Shown here piece after piece: positions 63,281-64,000 of a stretch of DNA of 64,000 nt. Below the pieces are notes generated by a model that was not told the origin of the DNA, made no database searches, and saw only the letters and a program-made list of their open reading frames with translations. The DNA is from Spirochaetota bacterium (lineage in GTDB: Bacteria > Spirochaetota > Spirochaetia > SPDA01 > JAJSAL01). How positions within the stretch are numbered: position 1 is the first letter of the stretch; each line of letters opens with the position of its first letter. The DNA lies in NCBI GenBank assembly GCA_024274705.1, contig JAJSAL010000108.1:1-64000 (forward strand), read 5' to 3'. A program made the position numbers and the translations under genes.

Positions 63281-64000
63281 TCAGTATTCGTAAAAAAACC
63301 CGAATTGACCCCCTCCGGTGCCATTCTGACCGAAGGTTTCCCACTCACTCACGGAAAAACCGGAAAAGGATACTACCCTGTCCTCAGGTGGGGGACTTCC
63401 GCTTTCAGCTTCATCCATCACGTAAAACTTTCGATTCAGCACCGCTGCGAATTTTGTCGGATAAGCTAATTCGCCGGGCTGGGGATTTGAAGGGTTGCCC
63501 GGGTAATCTCCGAATTGACCGACAAGGTTCAGACCCAGATCACACTTGAGAATCTTATAACCACTTGATCCATCAGTATTGATCACGTACAGGAAGCCGT
63601 CTTTGACGACCATATCTGCCGGCAGGATACCGCTCGGAAACAGGCCGATACTCCCATTATCAACGAGGATTGAACCGTTGCCTCCAGGGTCCAGTTTTGA
63701 AAGTATAACCACTTCCGGATTCCAGTAGATATACACCATCCCTTCTTCATCGACAGCTAAAGCGTATGTATTGGAAATGGAAAGACTTCCGTCTATTGCG
63801 TTATAAATATACTCATTCGACCCATCTAGATTATAACGATAGAGATCGGAGGAGTCGGCGGTATAGATAAATCCGTTCTTTCGGTCTATGGCAAGTGCTG
63901 TAAATGAAGCAGTGTGTGCTGCAGTAAGCGTCACTATCGTTTCCGGTGCAGTATCGGTGAAAGAATCCAGTCGCAGGATTGCCTTTGTGCCGGCTCCTGA
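63281..64000 (-). CDS. Beta-propeller (NHL-like) protein, cut by the right window edge
   Basis: The frame is open to the right edge, so the N-terminus lies outside. The visible 239 residues show repeated propeller-type blades: FTALAIDRKNGFIYTADSSD, YALAVDEEGMVYIYWNPEVV, ADMVVKDGFLYVINTDG and FAAVLNRKFYVMDEAES, each a VAVDxxGxxYVxD-like pattern. The end ETFGQNGTGGGQFGFFYEY is typical of NHL-repeat surface proteins of spirochaetes. It is likely exported. Ligand unknown. Confidence 0.75.
   Translation of the reverse strand, partial: SGAGTKAILRLDSFTDTAPETIVTLTAAHTASFTALAIDRKNGFIYTADSSDLYRYNLDGSNEYIYNAIDGSLSISNTYALAVDEEGMVYIYWNPEVVILSKLDPGGNGSILVDNGSIGLFPSGILPADMVVKDGFLYVINTDGSSGYKILKCDLGLNLVGQFGDYPGNPSNPQPGELAYPTKFAAVLNRKFYVMDEAESGSPPPEDRVVSFSGFSVSEWETFGQNGTGGGQFGFFYEY

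Noticed and set aside
1-64000. CRISPR arrays, rRNA and tRNA genes
   Set aside because: No regular short repeats with spacers and no rRNA or cloverleaf pattern were seen in the gaps on reading; a covariance search was not possible.

Overview
The window looks like a piece of a free-living, probably anaerobic spirochaete chromosome of medium GC content. The evidence is the carD-ispD-ispF block on the minus strand (56.4-58.8 kb), the substrate-binding proteins whose mature ends read AGGKQEAE, AGGGKEK and AGGQKEAE, and the large number of carbohydrate ABC importers. No rRNA, tRNA or CRISPR array was seen.

Layout. 0-8.8 kb: the end of an IS1182-type transposase, then a decayed defence locus. It has a DUF1156 DNA methyltransferase and a DUF499 ATPase with an N-terminal HEPN-like domain, both broken by frameshifts and stops, separated by an intact AAA/DUF4143 ATPase on the other strand. 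8.9-22.3 kb: a LacI-type regulator and the regulon it appears to control, with three copies of the operator ACTAAAAGGTTTTAGT overlapping or just after good promoters. The regulon encodes a DegT-type aminotransferase, a hydroxypyruvate-isomerase-like enzyme, a UroD-like methyltransferase, two non-pyrrolysine MttB-family proteins, a class III aminotransferase, SMP-30 and alcohol dehydrogenase remnants, and a type I sugar importer. My inference is that this is an uptake and breakdown route for an N-methylated or amino-sugar-like compound. No corrinoid protein is present in the window. 22.4-25.1 kb: a UPF0182 membrane protein. 25.2-29 kb: three broken UroD-like genes around an intact xylose-isomerase-like TIM barrel gene. 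29.1-35.1 kb: a PocR-domain AraC regulator, a ribose-type ABC importer and an L-fucose/L-arabinose-isomerase-like enzyme; a 155-bp direct repeat brackets the regulator and importer. 35.2-40 kb: a Phd/VapC pair and a four-gene ABC-2 export operon. 40.4-47 kb: a PIG-L deacetylase, a second type I sugar importer, and a convergent sugar nucleotidyltransferase/DegT aminotransferase pair. 47.4-52 kb: catalase, a small membrane protein, and a DegT aminotransferase with a nonsense-interrupted Gfo/Idh oxidoreductase.

52.5-61.4 kb: a fluoride riboswitch in front of a CPA-type cation/proton antiporter, a ROK protein, an M29 aminopeptidase, then nth, ispF, ispD, carD, a peptide-type substrate-binding protein and a lipoprotein lytic transglycosylase. 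61.4-62.06 kb: an AT-rich yefM-yoeB toxin-antitoxin unit that has the ends of an integron cassette. 62.1-64 kb: two surface-polysaccharide-type genes truncated tail-to-tail against each other, and a beta-propeller protein running off the right edge.

A theme is decay: at least eight genes carry frameshifts, in-frame stops or internal deletions while their neighbours are intact. Several frameshifts lie in G runs and could be sequencing errors; the five in-frame stops and the deletion scars are harder to explain that way. Every product call rests on reading motifs by eye, without database searches.
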